Shown: positions 52,074-62,711, counted from the stretch's first letter. The stretch is 64,000 nt of DNA from Anaerolineae bacterium (GCA_025060135.1 JANXCY010000008.1:1-64000), one strand, 5' to 3'. Notes: generated from the sequence alone by a model not told the origin. Made by a program: numbers and translations.

Positions 52074-52859
52074 CTACGGCCCTTCCAGCACCAGCAGGTC
52101 CTCCGGCCCGTAGACATGTCGGGCGGTGAAGGCAACCCGGCGGCCATCGGAGGAGGGCAAGGGGTCCCCAAAGTAGCCGGAGAAGTAACTCGGGGGCGGA
52201 AAGCCGGCCTGAGCGGCCAGCCCCGACATCACACACTGGTTAGGAGGGCACGTCTGGCGGTAGAGAGAGTCCAGGTCTCCCTCAAAGGGCGCGACCCGGC
52301 CTGTTGTAACAGAGTAGGCCAGTGGAGGGCCAGCAATGCCCGGGTCCCCCTCGCTCCGGGCGTTCGCCACATCCACCTGGAACTGCCCATCACACCACTT
52401 CCGGTAGACCAGGGTTTCCTCGTCTGCCCAACCCAGGGGCTCGTACTGACACTCGCCCCGTACCTCCGCGCCGGCCTGACAGGCGCGCACGAATCCGTCT
52501 ATCAGGCCCGGCGGCTCCACCATTCGGAGCGTCCACCCCGGCGCGGCCCGGACGGCGGGCTCGTAGGAGACCAGAAGAGGCGCGGCAACCACTGCCCCCA
52601 GGGCCAGGATCAGGGCCCAAAAGGGGGCGCGACGAAGCGCTGTGCGCCGCTCCGTCACGATCAGCCCGACCAGCGCGGCCAGTCCCAGCACCAGGGCAGC
52701 CAGGCTGAGCGCCAGGTATTGCTCCATCTGGCTGAAGAGAAGGACCGCGAATTCGGAGGGGGCAATCAGAATGATCAAAAAGGTGAGGCTGAGATCGGAG
52801 AGGTGTTTCACCAGCCAGTCTCCCCCGATCTGGATCAGCAGGCTCCATCCGCTGAGCAC
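52074..52859 (-). CDS. Hypothetical membrane-anchored protein
   Basis: N-terminal TM segments, no family recognised. Confidence 0.5.
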   Translation of the reverse strand: MLSGWSLLIQIGGDWLVKHLSDLSLTFLIILIAPSEFAVLLFSQMEQYLALSLAALVLGLAALVGLIVTERRTALRRAPFWALILALGAVVAAPLLVSYEPAVRAAPGWTLRMVEPPGLIDGFVRACQAGAEVRGECQYEPLGWADEETLVYRKWCDGQFQVDVANARSEGDPGIAGPPLAYSVTTGRVAPFEGDLDSLYRQTCPPNQCVMSGLAAQAGFPPPSYFSGYFGDPLPSSDGRRVAFTARHVYGPEDLLVLEGP

Positions 52860-52960
52860 CAGGGGAGGGGTAGCGGCAACCAGTGCCAGCGCGGCCAGAA
52901 CTGAAAGCGTCTCGTTTGTGGCCCAGCACGAAACGCAATGGAGGGCCGTGTTGGCCCTTT

Positions 52961-53105
52961 AAGAGCATGTCTGAAACATGAAGGTCGCGTAGCGCAGGCT
53001 GTTAACCGTAATGGGTGGCCTGAAACGGCCTGCGCTACAGGCCTGGCGGCCTGCGTTACAGCGCCGCAGGTCTCTGGAGAACTTGAATTTTCAGAGAGGC
53101 TCTAA
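52961..53105. mobile_element. MITE-like TIR element, copy 5 (best preserved)
   Basis: AAGAGCATGTCTGAAACATGAAGG ... ACTTGAATTTTCAGAGAGGCTCTAA; core GTAGCGCAGGCTGTTAACC...GGCCTGCGCTACAGGCCTGGCGGCCTGCGTTACA. Confidence 0.75.
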
Positions 53106-53168
53106 ACGCCACTCCGCCTCGGCGCAAGCACCTTCGGCTCGTGGCGTTTCGTGGCCAGGCCCACTGGC

Positions 53169-55203
53169 CTAAGGCGTTGCCGTTGGCAGGGCTGTCGGCA
53201 CAGAGCCAGCCGGGTGGGTCGGGGTGAGTATCGGCGTGGCGGTGGAGGCATCCGGCCCGGCGGTGGTGAAACGGAGCCGGTACGGGCGTTCCCAGCCTCG
53301 CCGGGCCACCACCTCCACTGAAGCATCCGGGCGGAGGGGCTCGTAAGGGAAGAAACTCACGAAGTCTTCTCCGAAGCCGATGGAGCCGTGGACAAAGTCG
53401 CCGGTATCGGTGTACCAGACGAAGAGCACCTGGCCCGCGCCCGGGAGGAGGTACGTCAGAGGTGTCGGCGAGCGCATCTGAATTTGAATCGGTGTGTCCG
53501 TGGGAACCCCCTGGGCTCCATTGGGAGGAACGGTGGAGAGGACTCGGGGCCAGAGGGCCCATAGGACCAATCCCCCTGCCAGTGAGATCAGAAGGGTCGG
53601 GAGAACCAGGTGGGGCCAGAGACCGCGCAGTCCCCCCGTGCCCTTTCGGGCATTCCGCCACCACGCGGAAAGGAGAAAGCCCGTCGTGGCTGCGAAGAGG
53701 GCCAGGAGGAGCAGATAGAGAAGGGCGCCGAGGGCGAGGGAGAGCCAGGAGGCCGGGGAGGTCAGATAGGACTTCCAGGTGGGAGGGAACGCCGTCAGTA
53801 TCCGGAGGTAGTCTCTCGTGGCGGTTCCGGTCCACCCCACGCCGAACAGCAGAAGCCCCAGCACCGCTGAGCGCCCCAGCGGGCGCGCCCATTCCTCCCA
53901 GCGCGCGGCCGGATGGGCGGCCACGGCCCGTCCCGCCAGCAGGAGCAGCACTCCGGCCAGGATGCTCAGCAGCCGCTCCGGTAAGGTGATGTTCAAATAA
54001 AACGGCAGGGGATGAGTAAGGGGCAATCTCACAAAACGTAAAAATGCCCAGACCAGGAAGGGAGATCCCGCCCATGAGAGGATTTCCCAGAGGGACAGGA
54101 GCATCAGCCCCCCTCCGGCCAGCATCAGTGGGGTTTCCGGGAAAGCCCAGCGGACCCGCCGGTTCACCCACAGGCTCCAGAGTCCCCACAGTCCAAGAGG
54201 AACCTGGAGAGCCAGAACGGCTTTCAGTAGCCATCCCGCCCATTCCACGGTGGGTAACCAGACGTCCGGGACCGGATGGCTGTGCGGGGCCCAGGGTAGA
54301 ATCTCACCCGGCGTGGGCAGAATGCCCATCGGGGGGAACTGACCGATGGAAAGCGTCAGCAGGGCCGCGATGCCAGAGAGAAGAGCAGCGGCTTCCGCAG
54401 GGAACCGCTTTCGGCTCTCCGTCGGTTTCAGAGAAGGGGCAGCCAGAAGCAGGGCAGGAACGCCCAACCCGCCCAGGATGAGGGAGCCGCTCAGGGTGGG
54501 GAGATAGCCTGTGGTGGCCGCGCCCCGATGCAGGATGTCCACGGCCAGGAACCGGGCGATTACAAGGAAGACCGCACCCAGGGCGGCACCGATGCCCCCT
54601 GTTTTCAGGAGCATCGTCCATTGGAACGGCAACCGCTCCCCCAGTGCCCAGAGGGCTGCGGCGTAGAGGGCGACAAGGAAGGGCAAGAGGATCGTCCCTG
54701 CCTGAGGCCATCCCCAGACAGCGAGGCCAGCCCATTCTTCGGGATTGCTCAGGATTAGACCGACCTGGGCGAAGAGACCCGCCCGCAGGAGGGACGGCCA
54801 CCGGTACAGGGCTGCCAAAGAGACCAGGGCGACCCCCACCCCGGCCTGGAGAAGAGCCCAGGAGCGGTAGCGGTCTCCCGGATCGTAGGGGCCGTATACG
54901 GCCTCGCCGATGGACCAGGTCGCCCCGGACGCTCCCATCAGGGCCAGTGCCAGGAGGACAGGGATGACCAGCAGCCAGTGAGCGTTCTCCTGACGACGGG
55001 CCTGGGTTAGTGGAACGACGCTCCCCAAGACGAAAAAGCCGTACCATGCGACGGCCAGTGGGGGGAACACCCATCCACCAGCCCGAAGGCCAAAGGCCAC
55101 CAGCGCCACGAGGATCAGGAGATGGGCCAGGGCATAGAGGGCCGTCAGGGCCCAGCCCAGTCGGTGGGTCCAGCGGCTTGAGGCATCTCTACCGATGTCC
55201 ACA
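53169..55203 (-). CDS. Large polytopic membrane protein with C-terminal extracellular domain
   Basis: Many TM segments; C-terminus VPPNGAQGVPTDTPIQIQM... (Big_5/Ig-like); start inferred as GTG at 55203 just after the upstream gene. Confidence 0.65.
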
Positions 55204-55224
55204 GCGCACCTCTGCTTTGGGGAC

Positions 55225-56820
55225 TTACTCTTCAAATCCTCCCACCCGGGGCCAGCAGGGCCTGGGGGGAAAGCAAGCCAGCGGCTGATAGGGCCGCCAT
55301 CGGCCATCGGCATCGCGGACCAGGGTCCACTCGGTCGGGATGCCGCCCGCCTGTACGATGAACCACAGGCTACCTCCATCTGCTGGCTGGATTTTATCCA
55401 GGGCGAATCCCATGGCCTCCAGACCGACCCGGATGGCTTCAGGGTCCCCGGCCAGTTCGGGGTGGGCGTTGAGGTAGGCAGTCAGTCCGGCGGGCGGGTA
55501 GAGGATGCCCGTTGAGTGGAGGGGGAAGCAGAGGGCCCCTCGCCCGCAGCGCTCCTCCATCCGATACCAGAGTTGGATTTGCTGCATGGCCGCGATACAG
55601 CGGGCTGGCGCATCGGGGGAGTCCCCTTCTGCCCCCGAAAGGCATGCTGCCGCCAGTTCTCCCAGCAGGTCGTCGGCGTACGTGTCGGCCACGGCGCGCA
55701 GTTCGGCCCGCGCCTCCTCCGTCCGGCCCAGCAGGAGGAGGATTTCCCCCCGGCGGAAACGGGCCACGCCTGCCCAGTCCGGCTCCCCGGATTCCCGGCT
55801 CCAGGTCTCCGCCATCGCCAGGGCCCTCTCGTATTCTTCCAGGGCGACCTCGTAATCGCCCATCCGGAACGTCGTCTCCGCTTCATTGATGAGCCAGCGT
55901 AGCCGGTCGCTCATTGTAATGGAGGCCTCCGGCCCCCAGCCGCTGCGTTCCAGGTCCACGCCCTTTTCTGCCCGGACGAAGCGGCCTGCAGCCTCATCCC
56001 AGCGCCAGACCTGCCATCCCAGTGGGTGGTTGACCATTTTGTGGTCAAAGCCATCTGGGTAGAGGTGAGGGTAGGTCAGGAAGATTTGCTGGCGTCCGGG
56101 AGTGGTGGGGTCTGGCTGCAACGCCCAGTCCGACGGCCCGGCCCAGGTGATGAGGTCTGCCCGGAAGACCAGGGTGGGGCTCACCTCGTGCCAGCGGAAG
56201 ACGTAGAGCAGTTCGGTGACCATACTCCCACCCGGGACGGTGTAAGTAACCACCGTCTCGGGCCGCCCGTCGCCGGTGAGGTCGCTGGAGAGAAACCCGC
56301 TCTGGAAGGTGGGTAGAGGCTCGTCCAACATCGGAGGCAGAGCCAGGCCCGTATATTGCCCGTCTTCCTGCTGGAGAAAGGCCAGCACGGGGAGGCCCAT
56401 CAGTTGGGTCTGAATCAGGACGTCATCCAGGCCGTCGCCGTTCAGGTCGGTCTGGTCCACCGCAGGTTGGGTTGTCTGGAGTTTGGGGAAGGTTCGCAGC
56501 AGGGCCGGGAGTAATGAGGGGTTACCGCTACGGGAGAGCCATCCCGCGATGCCGGAAGTCAGAGCCTGGAGGATTTCCGGTGTGGCCTGGGGCGGCTGAT
56601 AGGCGTCCAGCGCGGCGTAGGCGGCGGCCAGCGGACCTGTGAGTACCGTCGTCTCTTCGGACGTGGGGGAGGGGGTGGGAGAAGCGGGACCGCCGGAAGA
56701 AAGGGAAGACGGAGGCGTCGTTGGCCCGACGCTATGAGCCGTACATGAGGCCAGCAAGATGAGCAGAACCGGGATCACTCTAAACCTGGGAGTCATTGCC
56801 ATCCTCCGCGAAAGACGCAA
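55225..56820 (-). CDS. Lipoprotein with repeat/TPR region, function unknown
   Basis: Lipobox LLILLASCTAHS; TPR-like segment around ETTFRMGDYEVALEEYERALAMAE. Confidence 0.65.
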   Translation of the reverse strand: MRLSRRMAMTPRFRVIPVLLILLASCTAHSVGPTTPPSSLSSGGPASPTPSPTSEETTVLTGPLAAAYAALDAYQPPQATPEILQALTSGIAGWLSRSGNPSLLPALLRTFPKLQTTQPAVDQTDLNGDGLDDVLIQTQLMGLPVLAFLQQEDGQYTGLALPPMLDEPLPTFQSGFLSSDLTGDGRPETVVTYTVPGGSMVTELLYVFRWHEVSPTLVFRADLITWAGPSDWALQPDPTTPGRQQIFLTYPHLYPDGFDHKMVNHPLGWQVWRWDEAAGRFVRAEKGVDLERSGWGPEASITMSDRLRWLINEAETTFRMGDYEVALEEYERALAMAETWSRESGEPDWAGVARFRRGEILLLLGRTEEARAELRAVADTYADDLLGELAAACLSGAEGDSPDAPARCIAAMQQIQLWYRMEERCGRGALCFPLHSTGILYPPAGLTAYLNAHPELAGDPEAIRVGLEAMGFALDKIQPADGGSLWFIVQAGGIPTEWTLVRDADGRWRPYQPLACFPPRPCWPRVGGFEE

Positions 56821-56912
56821 GGCAGTTGCCGTAACCCTTCGCCTTTTATTTTACACGAGACCAGGGCGTGCGTCTACTGTAAGAATTGACAGGTTTTCCG
56901 GCAGAGAAATCA

Positions 56913-56946
56913 AAACCGCATGGCCTGTGGAGGGGCCATGCGGTTT
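56913..56946 (-). terminator. Hairpin downstream of the 4HB-CoA dehydratase-like gene
   Basis: AAACCGCATGGCC...GGCCATGCGGTTT. Confidence 0.75.
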
Positions 56947-57023
56947 AGGGTCTCGTGAAAGGGGAGCATATTGAATAACGTCGCCGCTTTCTTGCTCTCT
57001 GGCTCCTCTGCTCTTCCGCTTCC

Positions 57024-58493
57024 CTATCCCTCTGGCAGCAGGTCGTCCGGGTCTATCCCGCAGAGGCGGCGGGCCAGCATTTTCTTCCCCTCTAGGTTCG
57101 CGTAGCGCTGGATGACGATGCGCTGGGTCTGCGGGGAGCCCGCCCCGTGCATGGATTCCACCAGATACCCCACCGCCAGCGACCCCATCGTCATCGCCTC
57201 TATGAGCCGCAGCATCCGCTGGCGGTGTTCGGTTGGGAACGGGACTGCCGGGGCCAGGTACTTGCGACACCACAACCCCACCTCTTCGGAGGCGAAATCC
57301 TCGGCAGAGGGCATCGTCCCCAATAACCCCCCAGCGATGTCCTGCGCCAGCCGCGCGATTTCATAGGGGAACCGGGTTACGTTCTGCTTGCAGACGTTCG
57401 CCAGAAGGACATTCACCAAGTAGTTCCCCGCCGGGGTCCGGACGCCCTCGGCGGAGCAGGCGATGCCGCAGGCGTAGAGGGTCTCGTTCAGGTGGACCAT
57501 TTCGGTCAGTTTCTCCCGGATGTGGCCAGCATTCGCCACTCCCTGATACTCCGCCACAGCCGCCGCCGCGCCGATGAGAACGTCCCCGTTCCCCACCTTA
57601 CAGCCCCCGTAGGACTGCCGGTGATAAGCGGCGAACCGCTCCACCAGGATTCCGGCGAACTCCGTCTCTCCACACATGAAGACCCGCTCCCACGGGACGA
57701 AGGTATCGTTGAAAATGATGACTCCTTCCTGCCCGCCGTAGCGGAGGTTGCCGATGTCCACCGGACTCCGCTCCAGTTTGCGGGTGTCCGAGGATTGGCG
57801 ACCGTAGATGTAGATGAGGGTGGGGTCATCGGCGGGGACGGCGAAACAGACGGCGTAGTCCGCATCCTCTGGCTTCAGCGCCAGCGTGGGCATCACCAGA
57901 ATCTGGTGGGAGTTTAGTAGTCCCGTCTGATGGACTTTGGCCCCCCGGACAACGATGCCATCCGCCCGGCGCCCCACGACATGGACGTAGAGATCAGGGT
58001 CGGCCTGGGCGGAGGGGCCCAGGGCGCGGTTCCCTTTGGGGTCCGTCATCGCCCCGTCCACCGTCCAGTCCTTCTCCTCCCACTCCAGGACGAACTGCCG
58101 GAAGCGATCGTGGTAGGAGGTGCCGTAGTGCTGGTCTATCTCGTACGTGGTGCTCCAGACCGCGTTCAGCGCGTCCAGGCCGACGCAGCGCTGAAAGCAG
58201 GTGCCGGTCAATTGCCCCAGAAGCCGCTGCAACTTCACCTTTTTGATCAGGTCTTCCGGACTCTGGTGAAGGTGGACGAAGCGGTTAATCCGATGGCCCG
58301 AAAGCGCCGAGGTGGCAGTGGCGAGGTCCTGATACTCGGGGATTTCAGCCAGGCGATAGGTCATCGCGCAGGCGTTGACGGAGGGACGTATGATGGGGTG
58401 GTCTACGGGGTTCTCCACCCGTTCCCCGAAGAGGTAGATGGTCCGCGGCCCCAGGCGCCGCAAACTCTCTATGTACTCTTCAGCCGTTATCAT
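57024..58493 (-). CDS. abfD: 4-hydroxybutyryl-CoA dehydratase/vinylacetyl-CoA isomerase family
   Basis: GTCFQRCVGLDALNAVW (Cys-x3-Cys) and HRQSYGGCKVGNGD (His-x6-Cys) match the [4Fe-4S] ligand spacing of AbfD. Confidence 0.82.
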   Translation of the reverse strand: MITAEEYIESLRRLGPRTIYLFGERVENPVDHPIIRPSVNACAMTYRLAEIPEYQDLATATSALSGHRINRFVHLHQSPEDLIKKVKLQRLLGQLTGTCFQRCVGLDALNAVWSTTYEIDQHYGTSYHDRFRQFVLEWEEKDWTVDGAMTDPKGNRALGPSAQADPDLYVHVVGRRADGIVVRGAKVHQTGLLNSHQILVMPTLALKPEDADYAVCFAVPADDPTLIYIYGRQSSDTRKLERSPVDIGNLRYGGQEGVIIFNDTFVPWERVFMCGETEFAGILVERFAAYHRQSYGGCKVGNGDVLIGAAAAVAEYQGVANAGHIREKLTEMVHLNETLYACGIACSAEGVRTPAGNYLVNVLLANVCKQNVTRFPYEIARLAQDIAGGLLGTMPSAEDFASEEVGLWCRKYLAPAVPFPTEHRQRMLRLIEAMTMGSLAVGYLVESMHGAGSPQTQRIVIQRYANLEGKKMLARRLCGIDPDDLLPEG

Positions 58494-58607
58494 CAGCGTC
58501 TTCGCGTTTTTCCCTAAAAGGGCACGAATTATTTGATTTATTAAAAAATTACTCGTCCGGCGTGTTCTTTGTTGGTTTTACCTCTGCGTTCTCCGCGTTC
58601 TCTGCGG

Positions 58608-60029
58608 TTAAGCGCGGACAGCGGCCTGCTCTATAGCCCGTACGATTTTGTAGTAACCGGTACAGCGGCAAAGGTTTCCAGCGATGGCGTGGAGAATCTG
58701 TTCGCGAGAGGGGTTGGGTAGTTCCTCCAGCAACTTGGCCCCACTCATCACAAAGCCAGGCGTGCAGTAGCCGCACTGGACGGCTCCTTCTTGGATGAAG
58801 GCCTGCTGGAGGGGGTGGAGTTTCTCTCCCCGCGCCAGTCCCTCCACGGTGACAATCTGGGCGCCGTGGGCGCGCGGGGCCGGGACCAGGCAGGAGAGGA
58901 CAGCGATGCCGTCCAACCAGATGGTGCAGGCACCGCATTCGCCCTCGCCACACCCCTCCTTGGTGCCGGTGAGTCCCAGGTCTTCCCGGAGCATGCGCAG
59001 GAGCGTCTTGCCGTTGGCTCCATGGATGACCTGATTCTGCCCGTTGACAGTGCACTCTATCGGCTCATCGCCGCCGGCGGTGTGGCGGACCGTCCGGCCA
59101 GCCAGGCGGGGGAAGCGGCCATCACTGCGACCCCAGAGGAGTGGGGGGCGATCCGGGAAAGCTTCTCGCTCTCGCCTCTCGGCCAGCGCGGCGAGCGCGC
59201 GCCGGACCAGCACGCGCGCCATCTCCCGGCGGTACTCCGCCCCGGCGCGGATGTCGTCTATGGGGACAGCGGCCCGGGCCGCCAGGGCGGCGGCCTCGGC
59301 GATGCGTTCCTCGGTCAACGGGCCGCCCACCAGCACGCCCTCGGCCTCGCAGGCCCGGATGACGGTGGGGGCCACGCTCCCCAGCGCCACCCGCGCCCGG
59401 GTGACGATGCCCCGCTCCAGCCGCACAATGACGGCTGCATTGACCACGGAGACCGCCAGCGCCTGGCGCAGGCGCAATTTCAGGAAAATGCCCCGCTCAT
59501 CGGGGGAAGCGACCGGCACCCGAATCTCGGCCAGCATTTCATCGGGGGCCAGGTCTACTTCCCGCATCCCCAGGTAGAACTTTCGGATGGGGACTTCCCG
59601 CTCGCCGCGCACGGAACGGAGCACCAGCGTCGCGCCCATAGCGACCAGGGGAGGGATAGTGTCCCCGGCTGGCGAGGCAGTAACCAGGTTGCCACCCAGC
59701 GTGCCGCGATTGCGGATCGCGGGCGCACCCACGTTCCAGGCCGCCTGGGCCAGGGGGAAGGCCCGCTCCCGAACCGTTGATGAGGCGACCAACCGGTTAT
59801 GGGTAACCAGCGGGCCCAGACGGAGCGTCTCCCCCTCCAGCACGATGCCGTCCAATCCCGGCACCCGGCTGATGTCTATGAGGACGGATGCTTTCCGCAC
59901 CCCTCGCTCCAGTTCTACCAGCAGGTCGGTCCCGCCCGCGATCAAGCGGGCCTGGGAGCCGTACCGGGCCAGCAACTGCAGCGTTTCTTCTACGGAAGTC
60001 GGAGTATAGTATATTTCCCAGAGAGCCAT
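58608..60029 (-). CDS. Fused FAD-binding + [2Fe-2S] subunit of a xanthine dehydrogenase/CO dehydrogenase-family molybdoenzyme
   Basis: N-terminal FAD_binding_5 (LIAGGTDLLVELE, AIRNRGTLGGNLVTASPAGD) fused to GCGEGECGACTIWLDG and CGYCTPGFVMS...GNLCRCTGY. Confidence 0.92.
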   Translation of the reverse strand: MALWEIYYTPTSVEETLQLLARYGSQARLIAGGTDLLVELERGVRKASVLIDISRVPGLDGIVLEGETLRLGPLVTHNRLVASSTVRERAFPLAQAAWNVGAPAIRNRGTLGGNLVTASPAGDTIPPLVAMGATLVLRSVRGEREVPIRKFYLGMREVDLAPDEMLAEIRVPVASPDERGIFLKLRLRQALAVSVVNAAVIVRLERGIVTRARVALGSVAPTVIRACEAEGVLVGGPLTEERIAEAAALAARAAVPIDDIRAGAEYRREMARVLVRRALAALAERREREAFPDRPPLLWGRSDGRFPRLAGRTVRHTAGGDEPIECTVNGQNQVIHGANGKTLLRMLREDLGLTGTKEGCGEGECGACTIWLDGIAVLSCLVPAPRAHGAQIVTVEGLARGEKLHPLQQAFIQEGAVQCGYCTPGFVMSGAKLLEELPNPSREQILHAIAGNLCRCTGYYKIVRAIEQAAVRA

Positions 60030-60301
60030 CGCTTGCTCCTTGGAGCCTCATCAGGGGCCATGCGCGGGTACCTTCGGGCAACGGGAACCTGGATCGCTGG
60101 CATAGGTTCATGGGCCTGTGCTGGAAGCGCGATCAACACCAGGGCGCTGCTGCCCAAACAGGTGCCCCATAGCCTGAACTCATCGGGGACAGAACTGACG
60201 CGGTTGAAGTTCGCGCAGGCGCAGGTCTGTCCGATGCAGGCGAACCGCCTGTCCCACGTATCCATTCGCTGATGCTTCAGGAGTCAGGTGCCTAACTCCT
60301 G

Positions 60302-60550
60302 TCAGTGAAGGATGTTCATCCAGTGGTTATAGGGGGAGAAGTCTGGCGGCACCAGTCCCTTTTCAATCAGGATGCGCTCCAGCATCGCCATGCGCTGTCG
60401 GTAGCGGCGCATTTCTGCGTCCAGGACCTGGACCCGCTCTTCCAGTTCCCGCATGCGGGCTTCCATTTTCTGCAGGCGATACTCCTGTTCCCGGATTTTC
60501 CGCTCAATGGCTTGAAGCCACTCTTCTATGGTCAGAGGGTCCATCCACAC
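60302..60550 (-). CDS. Small coiled-coil protein
   Basis: Heptad-rich IREQEYRLQKMEARMRELEERVQVLDAEMRRY. Confidence 0.55.
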   Translation of the reverse strand: MWMDPLTIEEWLQAIERKIREQEYRLQKMEARMRELEERVQVLDAEMRRYRQRMAMLERILIEKGLVPPDFSPYNHWMNILH

Positions 60551-60566
60551 CTCCTTCTGGCAAGGA

Positions 60567-61526
60567 TCATCCTCGGGGCCGGGGAATGGCCAGGTCGGCC
60601 GGCCCCGGGTCGGAGAGTTTCAGGTGAGGGCTGGTAGCCTGGATGAGTTCGTGGATAATCTGGGCATATTTCACCTTTTCCCGGGCCTGCCAGGCCAGGA
60701 AGTCTGGGCTGGTCCACGGGCGATAGATGGCGCCGGCCCCGGCTGCCAGCGCTGGCCCCGGTTCAATCTTGAAGTAACAGGGCGCGCAGACCCGCGCCAT
60801 CTCCGCTCCTTCGTAAAAACGATTGAAACCGCCGAAGGAATCGGAAAGATAGATGTGCAGGTCCATCGGGATGTCTATGGCCTGACGGATGGAAGCCAGT
60901 TGAGGCAGGGAGAGATCACCCAGGGGGTTGAAGGTGGAGGCGCCCAGCATCTGGAGGACCTTTCCTCCGGCGGCGGACGCGTGCCCGGCGAAGATGCTGA
61001 CCTTGAAGACCACGTCCTCGGGGATGTCGCCGGTCTTCTTTAACTGGTTGACCACCCAGAGCAGTCCCTCGTCAATGCAGAGGAAACCGCGAAAGCCGAT
61101 GTCTATGCATCGCAGGATTTCAGCGATAACGTAGGAAATCTGGTCGGATCCCCGGTAGCGGAGGCCGGAGAGGGCGCCTTCCGGAGTTGCCAGTTGCCGC
61201 CCCACATCCCAACCGGAGCGGGGACCAGGGGTGATGATGACTTCCAGTTTGGCCTCTGCGGCCATCTGGGCGAAATCCCGCAGTTCGGCATTGTCCAGTA
61301 GCGTGGAGCCCATCACGGTGGCGATGAGCCGGTGGATGGGCATGTGGCGCTTGCGCATCTCGTCAATGAGTGCCTCCAGCACCTGGGGCCGCTCCACACC
61401 GGAGATTTCCATCCGGTAGTGAGCGCCATCGGGGAAGCGCTTGGGGCTATCGGGCAGGTCGTAGGCATCCCGTCCGGGGATGCCGATGTTCTCCAGCATC
61501 TTCCGCACTTCGTTCAGGTTGCGCAT
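60567..61526 (-). CDS. Conserved TIM-barrel-like protein (possibly U32 peptidase related)
   Basis: Complete ORF with good coding character; family assignment tentative. Confidence 0.55.
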   Translation of the reverse strand: MRNLNEVRKMLENIGIPGRDAYDLPDSPKRFPDGAHYRMEISGVERPQVLEALIDEMRKRHMPIHRLIATVMGSTLLDNAELRDFAQMAAEAKLEVIITPGPRSGWDVGRQLATPEGALSGLRYRGSDQISYVIAEILRCIDIGFRGFLCIDEGLLWVVNQLKKTGDIPEDVVFKVSIFAGHASAAGGKVLQMLGASTFNPLGDLSLPQLASIRQAIDIPMDLHIYLSDSFGGFNRFYEGAEMARVCAPCYFKIEPGPALAAGAGAIYRPWTSPDFLAWQAREKVKYAQIIHELIQATSPHLKLSDPGPADLAIPRPRG

Positions 61527-61548
61527 CGTGCCTCCTGGGGTGTGGCGG

Positions 61549-62274
61549 TTACCAGGCTGGGGCAGAGAGGGGCCAGAGATGTTGCCCGCGGGCCCGAATT
61601 TCTGCCCAGGGATAGGGAGCGCCCGTTAGGGGGCCCCTCACGGTTACCGCCATCTCGTTCAGTTGCATCCAGGCGGGTACAAACAGGCGGAACGGATAGT
61701 AGTGGGTTCGTCCGTCGTAGGCGTCTATCAGGTAGAGCCCGCCCGCATCGTAGCCGACAGCGATGAACGTATGCTCCCACTGGACGACGATGGAGACTGT
61801 GCCGTCGGCGGCGGTCCAGGAGGCGATTTCGGGCCGGAGCATGCGGTAGGTAGCCCAGATGATGACCGGGCGCCCGGCGGCCAGTTCTTCTTTCAGCGAC
61901 TCCAGGCCGAGCCAGCGGTGGGCATGGGCATCCAGACCGTACCGGCGCAGGGCAATGGCCACGGGGCCGGCGTAGACGCCGTAGCCCCCCGGGGGGAGGC
62001 TTCCCGGCGGGTCATCCACGTTGCCGACGAAGCCGGCGTGAGGGTTGTCGGAGCGGGGCAGAGTGGCAAAGAACTCCCCTTCGCTCACACCGACGCCCCA
62101 GAACGCGGCCAGGTCCACTGCCGAGCGGGCCTCGCAACTGAGCGGACGCTCCTGCCGGTGCCCCACCACTCCGGGGATGTAGGCGGATTCGGGAGGCTCC
62201 GGGGCCGCGTGGACAGCCCCCGGTAGCAGTAACCACAACATCAGAGCCTGGCTCAGCACCCGGCGTGCCGCCAT
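61549..62274 (-). CDS. Secreted C39-like (papain-fold) peptidase
   Basis: Signal peptide; LSCEARSAVDLAAFWGV...WEHTFIAVGYDAGGLYLIDAYDGRTHYYP. Confidence 0.8.
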   Translation of the reverse strand: MAARRVLSQALMLWLLLPGAVHAAPEPPESAYIPGVVGHRQERPLSCEARSAVDLAAFWGVGVSEGEFFATLPRSDNPHAGFVGNVDDPPGSLPPGGYGVYAGPVAIALRRYGLDAHAHRWLGLESLKEELAAGRPVIIWATYRMLRPEIASWTAADGTVSIVVQWEHTFIAVGYDAGGLYLIDAYDGRTHYYPFRLFVPAWMQLNEMAVTVRGPLTGAPYPWAEIRARGQHLWPLSAPAW

Positions 62275-62281
62275 GGGGAGG

Positions 62282-62711
62282 TCAGCCTCCTTTCAGGCGG
62301 GCCAGTTCGGCCCGTAGCCGCTCCAGTTTTGGCCCCCAGGTCCTCGTAGCGGGTCTTTTTGGAGGTCAGTTCAAAGACCACATCGGGCCCCTTGCCCTCT
62401 TTCCAGACTTGGAAGAAGCGGCGCTCGCCTTTGGGGACTCCCTTCACCACGAAGAGATCCGGGGCCACGACCTGGGAAGGGTCCCCTTCCACGGAGTAGA
62501 CGAAGAGGTTGCCCGCCACATAGACGTTGGGGTCGTCCCGGAAGTGATCGGCCAGCGCTTCCCGGAGATAGATGAGTGGGTTGATGTGCGCGTCGGTTTC
62601 GCCCATCGGTTTCCCATCCGATTCAGAGTAATCGACAGGGGGCGGGTGGATATAGACGATTTCCACGCGAGGTGCTACCCTGACCTGTTCCTGAACTTCT
62701 ATTTCTGCCAT
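62282..62711 (-). pseudogene. Truncated/frameshifted Uma2-family (DUF820) gene
   Basis: Normal N-terminus ...VAPDLFVVKGVPKGERRFFQVWKEGKGPDVVFELTSKKTRYEDLGAK, then +1 frame KLERLRAELARLKGG*; central/C-terminal core missing. Confidence 0.65.

Noticed and set aside
60279-60301. CAGGAGT-CAGGTGCCTA-ACTCCTG palindrome as a regulatory site
   Set aside because: Lies just past the 3' end of the coiled-coil gene; more likely a terminator or repeat remnant and too short to interpret.
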